Position numbers and translations under genes: made by a program | In this document: piece after piece, positions 12,742-48,783 of the stretch | How the letters are laid out: each line of letters opens with the position of its first letter | Numbering within the stretch: position 1 is the stretch's first letter | The notes under the pieces: model-generated | The model's database searches: none | Seen by the model: the letters and a program-made list of their open reading frames with translations, nothing else | What the model was told of the DNA's origin: nothing | From: Ochotona curzoniae | Taxonomy: Eukaryota; Chordata; Mammalia; Lagomorpha; Ochotonidae | Assembly (NCBI RefSeq): GCF_017591425.1 | Contig: NW_024467120.1 | Location: forward strand, 4,216,001-4,280,000 | Direction: 5' to 3' | DNA length: 64,000 nucleotides

Positions 12742-14317
12742 AAACCTCAGGATCTGAACTGAAGTTGGAAGAAGGCTTTTGGTGCCAGAATTTGAGATCC
12801 TAGAGCTGCAAGTCACTCCCCAATCCTGCACCCCACTGCCCTCACCCATGCATGTTCTGTGCCCCTGGGATAGCCCCCAACCCACACAGGTTAGCCAGCA
12901 CAGAGGGGAGTGGAAAAAGTGACTCCAGAGCTGTTGGATAATAGCAAGGCAGGATTTTCTTTTCTCCTTCACCTTGACTCACTAACAGACTCCTTCCTGG
13001 GGAACAGGGATACGAAGCTGCACCTCACCAGGGCTCCCTCCTGCTTTGCAATTTTGCACGGGCACTGGTTTGTGGAAATTGACAAGGTCATGCCATGATC
13101 CAATGAGGCAGTATCTCCTTTCCTCCATCCCTGATTGTCTAGCAGATGGCACCTTTCTTCTCTCCTCTCCTTTTCTCCCCCTTCCTTCCTGTCTGCCTTT
13201 TAGTTTCTGCCTTTTGAAGCAAGGATTTATTCAACACTCAGAGGCATTCTATACCCTTACTATTCAAGGCGTGATTGGATTAGTTACTTTATCGTTATTC
13301 CAACCAACTTCTACCTGCTGGTTCCTGTTCCAAAGGCTGGGATCAAGAGCTCAATTCAGTGACTAGCAGGGACTCAACCTCTTGAGCCATTCTGCTGCCT
13401 CGCAGGATCTTCATCAGCAGGATATGATGGGGGCACTCTGGACGGCTGGCTCAACCATGAGGTCAAAGGCCTGCTCCTACCTTGGTTTTTAACATAATTA
13501 ATTTAACTAGAAGCTTTATGGAACTGATCTAATTTGGGTAATGGCCATGTGCAATGAATGGACTCAGGTACTCCTCAACACATTCTTTCACCTCTCTGGA
13601 CTGTTGTCCTGGGAATGCTCCCAGAGGCTTCTGCATAGCACATCCGAGGAACACCCCACTCATTCCTGACAGTCCTGGGTCCACAGATTGCCTTAAAAGA
13701 AAAAAAAAAAAGTTGCATTCAATGTTTCATTCTTCCAGTTCTACAAACATCCTCTAAACTTTCTCCATGTTACAGGTGTTCTTAATGTCAGATTATCATA
13801 GCTGAGGATGTCCCAGTTTCCAGGCAGAACATTTCATGACACTACAGCTGGGGGGGGGGGGTGTCAATATTTAGAGAGAGGATTCCCTGAACACCACCAC
13901 AGTCTTGCTTCAACTCTCCCTGCATAAATCTTTAATGTGTGTGGCTCTACAGTGATGACGCTGTATCTTTCTTCTCATCTCCCTTCCTTATCCTCCATGT
14001 AAACACAAGGAAAACTGAGAGTAGCATCATCCAAGCCATAAGTGGGAGAGTGAGGGGGATGTGTTTAAAGGCTCAGAAGGAAATACCGGGCTCCCAGGAC
14101 ACAGCTGATCACGATTTTCCTTGGAAGTATCCAGGACTTTCACATTTCCGAGAAACTTCGGTTGTGTTTTCCTGGTATTTGGCTTCAGGAATTGGATCAA
14201 GTCAGGTCTCCTGAGTCTTCATCCCAGATACCCTGCAATCTGAGAAAAGTCACCCAACGTCACCGTAAAAAGCAGAGTGGATGGCGAGAATTCTTTCAGT
14301 TCCTTTTAAATTATCAA
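12742..14317. other. Intergenic DNA without recognised genes
   Basis: Nothing beyond the poly-G run and short A-runs. Confidence 0.5.
13851..13861. repeat. Poly-G run
   Basis: Eleven G in a row after 'ACTACAGCT'. Confidence 0.85.
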
Positions 14318-14625
14318 AAATGGCATTGGTGTTGAGACGCTCCCTGTGACACCAGCAAACCATATGAGCCCTGGACCAGTCCCTGCGCTAGCTCCCTGCT
14401 AATGTGCCCATCAAAGCAACACAGCCTGAGCCCCCCGAAAGCCATGTGGGAACCTGGATGGAGTTCCAGGCTCCAGGTCAGCCTGGCCATCCCCACTGCC
14501 GTGATCATTTGGAAAGTGAGCCTGGAATTGAAGATCTCTCTCTTTTGCTCTGCCTTCCCCATTTTCTCTGTCTCTTCCTCCCTCTATAAATGCCTTTCAA
14601 ATAAATAATGTTTTGTAAAATAAAA
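14318..14625 (+). mobile_element. Old CSINE upstream of the STMND1 promoter
   Basis: 'TAGCTCCCTGCTAATGTGCC', 'ATGTGGGAACCTGGATGGAG' and the end 'ATGCCTTTCAAATAAATAAT'. Nearest SINE to the gene start, about 670 bases before the ATG. Confidence 0.7.
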
Positions 14626-15157
14626 ACCACCAATTACAATCGGTGAAAATAGGATAAAATAGAAAAAAATTTAAGACAAAGTTGTTCATTTGAGCAATGT
14701 TTTTAGATGACTTACCCCATTTTATAACTCTTAGCGAGAAATATGTATCCACGTGCCTTACTGAAATGCTAACAGGTCATCTTATAATTGATCGCATGAC
14801 CCACTTGATGGCTTACTGAGCTGTGTATGCCCCGTCTGGTGCAGCGGGTTTGCTTGTAGCACCGTCCCTTCTGAACTGCTACCCAGGACTCTTCGATTCT
14901 GCACACCTGCTTTCGGAGCAGCCTCCACCTGCGGGACCGGTGCGGTGCCCTCCTGTTGCAACCGCCCTCACCAACCGTGCCTCCCGGGTGAAAAGCTTTC
15001 TTGCTAGCCAGCCCAGGCAGCCCGGGGTGGAGAGTGGATTCCAAGGAGCCTTTCAAAGGGAAAGGTTCCTGCAAGGTGCTTCTGACTCCTGGACTTGGGC
15101 AATGACCTAGACCTCGCTGGAGCTGCAAGTCGCAGTAACAACCTTTATTATGACAAC

Positions 15158-15170
15158 GGTGCCCGGCAAC
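15158..15170 (+). promoter_or_regulatory. Candidate RFX X-box
   Basis: GGTGCC-C-GGCAAC: a perfect right half site (GGCAAC), a left half one base from GTTGCC, and a one-base spacer. It lies 121 bases before the STMND1 ATG. RFX factors drive cilium genes through such boxes. Binding is inferred, not shown. Confidence 0.45.
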
Positions 15171-15206
15171 TGCTCAGACGCCAAGCGTCTCCTGCGGAAC
15201 CTGTAA

Positions 15207-15235
15207 GGGCGGGGTGCCTGAACCCAAGGGCGGGG
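15207..15235 (+). promoter_or_regulatory. Pair of GC boxes (Sp1/KLF type)
   Basis: GGGCGGGG occurs at 15207-15214 and again at 15228-15235, 21 bases apart and 56-84 bases before the start codon. This spacing is typical of CpG promoters. Confidence 0.5.
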
Positions 15236-15290
15236 CACCAACAGGTGCGCGCAGCTGTAGCGAGGGCAACAGAGCCCGCAGGTGCGCGGC

Positions 15291-40393
<25,103 letters not shown>

Positions 40394-40765
40394 GAAGCAG
40401 CTTTTGTGGGATAACTGAGTGTCTTCTGGTGTCCTTTTAGCATCAGATGTCATTCCACTGGGGTTTCTGCCTTGGCCTTAGGGACGGTGGTGGGAGCTAA
40501 ATGGCCATGAATGTAGAACAAAAGAGGAGGGAGGCGGGCCCCTCCTTCTGGTATAACTTGGAACACACTGAGGATATTTGACCCTAGTGAGCTTATATGG
40601 CTATGTTGGTGCCAAAGGAAAGTGGGCTTTTCGTTACTGCTCCTCAGCTGTGTCCCCCCTTCAGATGCTCCTCCAAAACCAATCACTTGAAATTGTGTTT
40701 ATGATTTTATCACCTTTATTTGTGTTATCAAAGAATAAAGCAGTATCTTAAAGTTGGCCAAATTC
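40394..40765 (+). other. STMND1: STMND1 3' UTR (proposed)
   Basis: Sequence between the TAA and the first AATAAA, about 340 nt later. No other repeat or open frame of note. The length is an inference from the polyadenylation signal; the cleavage site should lie about 10-30 nt past it. Confidence 0.6.
40734..40739 (+). promoter_or_regulatory. Polyadenylation signal AATAAA of STMND1
   Basis: Canonical AATAAA in 'CAAAGAATAAAGCAG', 341 nt after the stop codon; no earlier AATAAA is seen after the stop. Confidence 0.7.
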
Positions 40766-41089
40766 ATTTCATCTAAAGAGGCAATATCCAGTTCTCAGAA
40801 TTATGTCAACAATGGCATGCTTTCTTGATGTGGATAAAAAAAAAGGGGTTTCAGGCTAGGGTCAGGCAGCGGGGTCTGGGGCACTGGGAGCTGGCCCACC
40901 ACCTGCCCGGCTTCCCCCGGGCTTCCCTGAACTCCGTCCGCTGTCCTCCTCTCACAGTCCTGACCAAGTGGGACGAGCCCTCATCCCGAAAACCTCTTGT
41001 CTTGGCATTCATGCTTCCCCCATCCCCATCACTCCCCAGGTTAGATCACTCCACTGTCATTGACTGGGTGACCGCATCTGTGTAATGCT

Positions 41090-41350
41090 GTTCCACTACT
41101 AAGCCCTGTTGACCCATTCCAATGGGTCAAGAGAAAGTCCACACTCCTTTTGGCTGCTGAGGGTCTGTGCTTTCACAGCTCACTGAAACTGACCTTCTCC
41201 CAGGTCCTCAAACTCAGGATTCTCCCTAGCCGCTGAGCCCTTGCACCTGCCATGCCCTTCCCACCCTTCACCCCTTAAGGCTGTTTGACTTCACAGAGCC
41301 ATCTTATGTTTCATGTCCCATGTCGATGCCTCTCCATGCAACCTCTGGTC
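41090..41350 (+). mobile_element. L2 3' fragment downstream of STMND1
   Basis: 'GAGAAAGTCCACACTCCTTT', 'AGCCCTTGCACCTGCCATGC' and 'TTGACTTCACAGAGCCATC' follow the L2 3' order. Confidence 0.55.
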
Positions 41351-41737
41351 CAGGGTAGCTGCCTCTCCTTCTCAGCCACCTTCCCCTGTTCACCTTCAGC
41401 ACGGGGACGTGTCACAGTGGCAGGGTGTTCACGGTGTGATCCCAGGGGTGTGCACTGTGCCCGGGTGCTGTTTCAGCAGATGGGTTAGCGTGTCTGTCCA
41501 TCATACTCCAGGAGGTGGCTTACCTTCCTGCGAACTGGTGACTGGAGCAGACTTGAGGCTCACTCAGCACCTCCTCTTTGAGCAGCCCTTTTGGGGTTTA
41601 ACTTACTGTTCCTGCAGCTTATTGGACTTCAGTGTCCTGCAACCAGTGAGGGGTGACAGGGAGTGACAGCTGGAGTCTTTGTAGAACCAAAACCTTTAGA
41701 AGCAGCATGCACTTCTGTTTTTGTTTGTTTGTTTTGT

Positions 41738-42000
41738 TTCATTTTAGATTTATTTATGAGGTAGACAGAGCTCCCACTGACTTATTTACATCCAAACCCC
41801 TGAGACAGCTTGGGCAGGGCCAACCAGGGCCAACCCTAACCCTAACTCTAACTCCAGGAGTGGCAGGGACTCGAGGCGACTCGACTTGAGCCATCATCCG
41901 CTGCCTCCTAGGGTGTGCACCAGCAGAAAACTGGCATCACACTCAGGCACTCTGACCCGGGATGCAACCATCCTATCTGCCAAGTCCAAGGCCCTGCTCT
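41738..42000 (-). mobile_element. Old SINE related to the 23.8 kb copy
   Basis: 'TTTAGATTTATTTATGAGG' start, then 'CTTGAGCCATCATCCGCTGCC', as at 23945. Contains a short CCCTAACCCTAAC at about 41834, telomere-like by chance. Confidence 0.5.
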
Positions 42001-42069
42001 AGCATCTACCTACTGAGTGACCTGGGAAACTGATACACCCTTTTTGTGAACCTGTTTCCTCGTGCGGAA

Positions 42070-42485
42070 ATATTTCTAAAAGTCTAGGGAAACAGAACTG
42101 GAGCGTGTTTATTTTGCTGCAAAAGATTTTGAAATACGGGAGGGACCTGTGGCGTAGTGGGTTAAACTGCCACCTGCGATGCCAGTATCCCATATGGGCA
42201 CCAGTTTGAGTTCTGGCTGCTCCACTTTCAATTCAGCTCCCTGCTTTAAGTCTTTGGGACAAGCAGTGGAACAGGGTTCAAGTGTTTGCCCTCATTGAAG
42301 ACCAAGGTAGAACTTTAAACTCCAGCTTGTGGCCAGTTAGGGAGTGAATCAATGAAAGAAAGATGGCTCTCCCTTTCTGTGAGCCTTGCAAATAAATGAA
42401 TAGATCTTTTAAAAATATTTGAAATCCATGCGGTCTTTTTTTAGAGTAAGTACGTTCCATGAACTTTTTTTAAAGACCCTCTTAC
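42070..42485. mobile_element. Mariner-like MITE split by a CSINE
   Basis: Left part 'GTTTATTTTGCTGCAAAAG', right part 'ATTTGAAATCCATGCGGTC' and 'TTCCATGAACTTTTTTTAAA'. The SINE at 42137-42420 lies between. Confidence 0.7.
42137..42420 (+). mobile_element. CSINE nested in a mariner-like element
   Basis: 'GGGACCTGTGGCGTAGTGGG', 'AGTATCCCATATGGGCACC', end 'TTGCAAATAAATGAATAGAT'. Mariner-like halves flank it and 'TTTGAAAT' is repeated at each side. Confidence 0.8.
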
Positions 42486-42670
42486 ATCAATTTGGAATTA
42501 GCACTCATCACAGCTGTTAATGTATAAAGAAAAAAGAGCCATGTAGAGTTTGCCGATATTTATGGCATAATTGTTTACATAAAACTTCAAGAGAGCAAAA
42601 TCATGTTCAGCATCCATCTACACCTTTTCGGTAAGCCCCTGGGGTCAAGTGCAAATCTTACTAATTATTA

Positions 42671-43004
42671 TTTTTAAAGATTTATTTATTTATTGAAAAG
42701 TCAGATCTACAGAGAGGAGAAGAGACAGAGAGGAAGATCTTCCGTCCCATGATTCACTCCCCAAGTGAGAGCAACGGCCGATGCTATGCCAATCTGAAGC
42801 CAGGAGCCAGGAACCAGGAACCTCCTCTAGGTCTCCCACGTGGGTGCAGGGTCCCAAGGCTTTGGGCCATCCTCGACTGCTTTCCCAGGCCACAAGCAGG
42901 GAGCTGGATGGAAAGTGGAGCTGCCAGGATCAGAACTAGCGCCCATATGGGATCCCGGGGAGTTCAAGGCGAGGACTTCAGCCGCTAGGCCACGCTGCCC
43001 GGGC
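42671..43004 (-). mobile_element. CSINE with target duplication
   Basis: Close to consensus; 'GGAAGATCTTCCGTCCCATG' to 'CCACGCTGCCCGGGCCC'. Flanked by 'CAAATCTTACTAA(T/C)TATTA' direct repeats (42653 and 43005). Confidence 0.93.
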
Positions 43005-43239
43005 CCAAATCTTACTAACTATTAGGGTAGCTAAACATTTGTCTGAGAAGACCTAGAAGATCTGAGTGTCAATCACATACCTGCCCAAGGTGACAGTTCA
43101 ATGAGTGCAAAATATGCTCAATAACATTTTCTAGTACTCAGTGTACACTCAGTTCACAAATAGATTAACACCGATGTAAGACTTCCTCTTGAAATCACTG
43201 GCTTAGATGGCACTTTGTGGGATTTTAAAATATACCCAA

Positions 43240-43485
43240 AAGGTTTCCACGTTCATGGATTCCACCTACAAAGATTCAGCGAACTGTGGCTCAAAAATAC
43301 ATTGCACCATGATCATCCCAGCAATGCTGTGTGGCAAGTGTTCCACAACTTTCACATTGTACTGGGTATGGTGGGTACTCCGGAGTATACTCAAAATATT
43401 TGAGAGGATTGTCCAGGTTATGCGAAAATACTACAGTGTTTTAACCTAAGGGACTTGAACTTCACAGGTGCTAGACTCCAAGGAC
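43240..43485 (-). mobile_element. Old DNA-transposon-like repeat, copy 2
   Basis: 'GTTCATGGATTCCACCTACA', 'CACATTGTACTGGGTATGG', 'TTATGCGAAAATACTACAG' and 'AAGGGACTTGAACTTCACAG', same family as copy 1 with the other end better kept. Confidence 0.55.
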
Positions 43486-43881
43486 CTTCCAGGAACTAGA
43501 CCCCCATGAGATGAAGATATGACGATATTGATACCCTGATTTGAAAACCTCTCCGCACTTGCAGAAGTGAATACGCAAAGAGGTGCACACCCTAATGATG
43601 CTCTGTGTGTTATGCTAGTGGCAGGCGCTGCCATCCTGGGCTAGGAAGGGAGAGGAGCCAGGGACAGTCTGCAAGCTTGAAATAGGTTGCTAGCTATGAC
43701 AACGGAAGACTTCAAAGTGGTAACCTGCTTCCTGCCGTCACGAGGAAGCTCTGCCACAAATCCAGCTCTGCCTCCTGACCCTGACACCTTGCTTAAAGAC
43801 CTCAGTTGCAAATGTTCCTCTCCTTTTACAGAGTGATAAGTGTGGAAGAATCATCCAAAAGATTAAGATTTCTACAGTTGA

Positions 43882-44205
43882 GGGCCCGGTGCAATGGCTC
43901 AACTGGGTAATCATCCACCTCAAAGTGCCAGGATCCCATACGGGCACCGGTTTGTGTCCTGGCTACTCTACTTCCCTTCCAGCTCCCTATTTATAGTTTG
44001 GAAAAGCAGTGGAGGATGACCCAAAGCCTTAGGATCCTGAATCCACTTGGGAGACCCAGAAGACTTTCCTGGCTTCTGGCTTCTGATCAGCTCAGCTCCA
44101 GTCATTATTGGCCATTCGAAAGCAAACCAGTGAACGAACAATCTTTCTGTCTCTCCTTCTCTCTGTAAATCTGCCTTTCCAATGAAAATAAATAACCCTT
44201 CCAAA
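43882..44205 (+). mobile_element. CSINE
   Basis: 'GGGCCCGGTGCAATGGCTCA' start, 'GGATCCCATACGGGCACCGG', end 'GCCTTTCCAATGAAAATAAA'. Confidence 0.9.
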
Positions 44206-44784
44206 TTACAACAGTTTAGATTCTGGGGTCACATTACTTTTGCACATTAAAATAACATTCAATTGATTCTCATTCTTAAAACATCAAGTATAGTTCAACC
44301 AAAATCAAATCTTTCAGGAAGTTAAGATTTGATAAATGTGTCTAAAACCATCTTAGTGTCTTGGACAACTCAGAAAATGCCCAAGTAGTTCTCCTTGTGA
44401 AAACAAAAAAGCTGTAAGTAATAGAAGGTGCTTTAATATTTAGCATCATAGCCTGGGGGAGGATGTTTTGTGTAAGTCGTGTTTAAGGTAATATACTTAA
44501 AATAATACAAGTTGTAAGACACTGTGTTGGTAAGTTTGCAATTACAGGGTTGAAAATAGAATAGATCCTAGAGTGTTGCTATAGTAACTAGTAGTCATTT
44601 ATGACCATATCTGTTTCTTTTTATCCCATTACCAATAAATAGCTAGCATTTGAGGGAATAATTATAACTGCTACCTTCTAAAGACGGGTGATGCTAAATT
44701 GTTGCAGTATCTTCATCACTGTTTTTGTAACAAGCCAGGACCTTCCTGTAGAACATAACGGCACTTACCGGGGATGCAGGACAC

Positions 44785-45124
44785 TATTTTTATTTTTTTT
44801 TAAAGATTTATTTTTTATTATTTTTTCATTGGAAAGGCGGATATACAGAGAGGAGAGACAGAGAGGAAGATCTTCCGTCCGATGATTCACTCCCCAAGTG
44901 AGCGCAACGGGCCGATACTATGCCGATCCGAAGCCAGGAGACTCTTCCAGGTCTCCCACGCGGGTGCAGGGTCCCAAAGCTTTGGGCCGTCCTCGACTGC
45001 CTTCCCGGGCCACAGGCAGGGAGCTGGAAGGGAAGCGGGGCTGCCGGGATAGAACCGGCGCCCATATGGGATCCCGGGCGTGCAAGGTGAGGACCTTAAT
45101 CACTTGCACCACCGCGCCGGGCCC
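44785..45124 (-). mobile_element. Young full-length CSINE
   Basis: Nearly consensus with many intact CpGs. 'AGGACACTATTTTTA' occurs at both flanks (44779 and 45126), the target duplication. One of the youngest copies here. Confidence 0.93.
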
Positions 45125-45132
45125 AGGACACT

Positions 45133-45186
45133 ATTTTTAAAGATTGATTTGTTTATTGACTTGAAAAGCAGAACATTAGAGAGAGA

Positions 45187-45235
<49 letters not shown>

Positions 45236-45490
45236 TCTATCTGCTGGTTCACTTCCTAAATGCCTATAGCAGCCAGGGCTGGGCTAGGCTAAATAAAGCA
45301 AGGCAATATTAACTCGTTTCCCCATATAGGTGACAGGCATCCATGCTCTTGGACCATCTTCTGCTGCTTTCCCAGGTGCCTTAGCAGGGAGGACCAGAAA
45401 AGGAGCAGCTGGGATTGGAAATGGCACTCTGATAAGGGAAGCTGGTGTTGCAAACCACAACTTAACCCTCTTTGCTACAACACAAGTCTC
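45133..45490 (-). mobile_element. Older CSINE with expanded (GA)n
   Basis: 'AAGATTGATTTGTTTATTGA', then (GA)n at about 45178-45232, then 'GATCTTCTATCTGCTGGTTC' and 'CAGCCAGGGCTGGGCTAGGC'. Confidence 0.75.
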
Positions 45491-46145
45491 ATGGCATAAT
45501 TTTAAACTAAATGGTGGCATAAGAAAATTGTACTCTCTCTGTATCACATTTGCTTTTAGAAATGATAACAAAATGGAAAAAGATAAAAACCTAAACAAAG
45601 TTAAAAAAAAAAAAACATAGCAAGCAATAGGTAATGAAACACATTAAGAGTCAAAAAGCCAAAGCATTGAACAGTTTCCCCTGCATTTAAAATTACTGCC
45701 AGTCACATTTAACAAAATGACTTCGATACTCTTTCTTTGCAATCATTGACTCATACTCCACTAGTTATTTTATACTTTACTTTTTTCACTTAATAATACA
45801 TGTGCTTCTACTAACATTCTTCTAACATATTGTTCAAAAACTAACAAACCAACAAAAACCCCTCTATGTCCGGGGTATCTTAGTAATGCAACTTTGTTTA
45901 GTTTCCCTGTTCTGTTAAGGAGGGTTCTCATAGTGAAAGATAATCATCCTACATACTTTCCTCTCTACTCGGACAACATTGCTCAGTAAGTAACCCGAAC
46001 CATTCGCTCTCACCTGCCAGTGTCACCAAAACACAACAAACTATGCACCTTGTGGTGCAGAGACTACCGTTGTCATTTTTCTCCATGTACTCCTTGGCTT
46101 TGGATATGTTCCTTTTTGTTTTTATTATTTTTTAGATTTGTCATG

Positions 46146-46475
46146 TCCAGTGTGATAGCCTAGCGACTAAATCCTCATCTTGCTCCTGCCAAGATCCCAT
46201 GTGGATGCCAGCTCATGTTCCAGCTGCTCCACTTCCCTTCCAGCTCCCTGCTTGTGGCCTGGGAAAGCAGTAGAGGATGGCTGAAAACCTTGGGACCCTG
46301 CACCCATGGGGGAGACTCAGAAGAAGCTCCTGGTTTTGGATTGGCTCAGAGCCCCAGCCATTGTAGCCACTTGGGGAATGAACCTGTGGACAGACGATCT
46401 TGCTCTCTGTACCTCCTTCTCTTTGTACATCTGCCTTTTTGAATAAATAAATAAAATAGATATATATTTTTAAAA
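46146..46475 (+). mobile_element. CSINE
   Basis: 'CCAGTGTGATAGCCTAGCGA', 'CTCCCTGCTTGTGGCCTGGG', end 'TTGAATAAATAAATAAAAT'. Confidence 0.85.
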
Positions 46476-46489
46476 TGATCTCAGACCTG

Positions 46490-46810
46490 GTACTCATGTC
46501 TGAGACAATTGGCTCAACTGGCTTGTCCTCCACCTGCAGGCACCAGCATCCCTTATGGGCCAAAATTCATGTGTCAACTACTCTACTTCCCATCCACCTC
46601 TCTGCTTATGTCCTGGGAAAGCAGTGGAGAATTGTCCAGTGCCTTGGGACCCTGCATTTGGAAGAAGCTTCTGGCTCCTGGCTTCGGATTGACTCAGTTT
46701 TCATTGTTGTGACCATTTGGGAAGTGAACCGGTAGATGGAAAAGTTTTCTCTCAGTTTCTCCTTCTCTCTATAATTCTAATTTTCCAATAAAAAAGAAAT
46801 CTTTAAAAAA
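46490..46810 (+). mobile_element. CSINE, second in tandem
   Basis: 'TTGGCTCAACTGGCTTGTCC', 'TCTCTGCTTATGTCCTGGG', 'GGAAAGCAGTGGAGAATTG', end 'TTCCAATAAAAAAGAAATC'. Directly follows another + copy. Confidence 0.82.
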
Positions 46811-47097
46811 ATTTTTGTTTTATTTACTTGAAAGGCAGAGTTATAGAGAGAGGCAGGAAGACAGAAAGACAGAGAAAGAGAGAGAGAATCTTCCATCCAT
46901 TGGATCACTCCCATTCAAATGGCCAAAATAGCTGAGTGTGGCTCAGGCCCAAGCTGGGGTCCATCTAATGCTTTCTAAGGCACAGGAACAGGAAGCTGGA
47001 CCAGAAGTAGAGCAGCCAGGATTCGAACCAACAATCAAATGGAATGACGGTGTTGTAGGTGGTGGTTTAGCTCACTGTGCCACAGCACTTGCCCTGT
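46805..47097 (-). mobile_element. CSINE, third in cluster, reversed
   Basis: 'TTTTATTTACTTGAAAGGCA', a purine-rich run, 'GGAGTGATCC'-type core in reverse and 'GATTCGAACCAACAATC' (B-box-like region), end 'CTGTGCCACAGCACTTGCCC'. Confidence 0.78.
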
Positions 47098-47439
47098 GGT
47101 TATTCTTGATGGCTACCGTGTGATGTATGCCAACATATGCTGAGGAATACAGACCATCAGACGCCACCAGCTTTTTCAACCCACCACCAGGCTCTTCGCT
47201 GCCCTCTTCTTGTGAGAATTTTCTTTAGGACGCCGAGATCTCATACGTACTTCCAAAGCCCATAGCAGAAAGAGAGAAAATAGAAGGATGGCTGTACCCT
47301 TCCATTCACATGGACTTTTCGTGGCTCCAGAATAAAGACGAGCTACTTTTGCAAAGTGCTATTGGCAGAGAGGTGTTTGAAGTTACAAGTCAGAATCTTG
47401 TTCTCTGGCTTTCATAGAAGAAATTACAGATGTGAAAAT

Positions 47440-47730
47440 CAAGTGCATTGGGTGCTGTGTTGGAGGCGCCATCGAGACACTCACATCCCGAGTTCAATCC
47501 CAGCTCTATTTCCAACTCCAACGTCCTGCTGATGCAAGCTTTGGGAGGCAGCAGCTAATGGTTCAAGTACTTAGGTCCCTGCTACTCATATGACCCAAAC
47601 TGAAACCCAAGCTTTGTCCTGACTATGCTGGACAATTGAGGAGTGAGGTAGTGGATAAAAGATTTCTCTCCCTCTGTTTCTCTCTCTTCCTTTCAAATAA
47701 GATGAAAATAAATATTTAAGAAATCTAGTG
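47440..47730 (+). mobile_element. Old CSINE
   Basis: 'GAGTTCAATCCCAGCTCTA' has a B-box-like GTTCAATCC. 'AACGTCCTGCTGATGCAAGC' core and 'TTCAAATAAGATGAAAATAA' end. Confidence 0.68.
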
Positions 47731-48099
47731 TTATATTATTTTAACCACAAAATATGATCAATCCAACTATCAAGGTCATAAAAGCAGTAATAAATCCTAA
47801 TAATCAGTATACAACGTCTCTAGATTTATGATATAATTCAATCTGTACACCAAGCACAATATAGCACAGAAAAAAAAATCATCTGACAAAAAAACAAGGC
47901 TTATTCCCACTTCATTTAAAATGAACAGTGTTGTTCATGCATGACATTCGCAGGAAGGCTGGGCAGAGGGCTGTGGTTGCATCTATACCACTCACCAGCT
48001 TGCTGTACTGGCCAGCAGTGCTGGTTCTCAGCGCGTAATCCCATGTTGGCAACTGCAATCTTCCAATAAACGCAAGTTCTCAGGCCCCTCCGGCAGTCT

Positions 48100-48357
48100 G
48101 AGTGTTAACAAGGCAGATAGTGGGGGAAAGAGGGAAGAAGGAAGGAGAGAAAGAGAAAAAAGCTAAATCTTTTGTATTAGCTGTGCTGAGCCAAGCCAAA
48201 GCCAGGAGCCTGGAATTCGATCTGGGTCGCCCTCATGGGTAGCTGAGCATTAGCAGGAAGCGGGATCAGAAGTGGAGCAGCCAGGACTCGAACCAGACTC
48301 TCTGACACAGGATAGTGTTCCAGATGTTGGATTAATCCACTTTACCACACCTCTCCC
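48100..48357 (-). mobile_element. Old CSINE
   Basis: Purine-rich start, 'GCCAAAGCCAGGAGCCTGGA', 'GAAGTGGAGCAGCCAGGACT', 'CGAACCAGACTC', end 'CCACTTTACCACACC'. Confidence 0.65.
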
Positions 48358-48479
48358 TCCACTTGATTTTGACACTTCTGTTGCTTTCTGCTTTCCACCC
48401 ATCTAAGCAAAGCTTAGCAAGCAAGGCTCCCCCGAAGCTGTGTACCCCAGACTGCAAGGCAAGGCTTTGGCTTGTTTGT

Positions 48480-48783
48480 TTTGTTTTTAAGAATTACAGA
48501 GAGCGACAGAGGAGGGGCAGAGAGAGAGATAAACAGCTTCACTCCCCATATGGCTGCAATAGCTTGATCTCAGCCAGTTGAAGCCAGGAACCTGGAGCTT
48601 CTTCCAAGAGCCACAGGTGTTCATAGGGGCCCAATGTCTTGACCCAGCCTCCACTGTTTCCCCAAGCCGTCACGGGGGGGCTGGATCGGAAGTGGAGCAG
48701 ACAGGACTTGAATCAGCACCTTTATAGACTGCTGGAATTGCAGGCAGGGGCTTGGCCTGAAATGCTACTGCACAGGGCCCTAG
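48480..48783 (-). mobile_element. CSINE
   Basis: 'TTCACTCCCCATATGGCTGC', 'GAAGTGGAGCAGACAGGACT' and the end 'CTACTGCACAGGGCCC'. Confidence 0.72.

Larger units (their letters stand above)
14626..15290 (+). other. Immediate upstream region and probable 5' UTR of STMND1
   Basis: AT-rich until about 14820, then GC-rich to the ATG. Contains the X-box and GC boxes. An ATG at 15095 opens a frame that crosses the main start out of frame; it matters only if transcription begins upstream of it. Confidence 0.5.

Noticed and set aside
41834..41850. Telomere-like CCCTAACCCTAAC
   Set aside because: Only two full units, inside a diverged SINE; not an interstitial telomere array.
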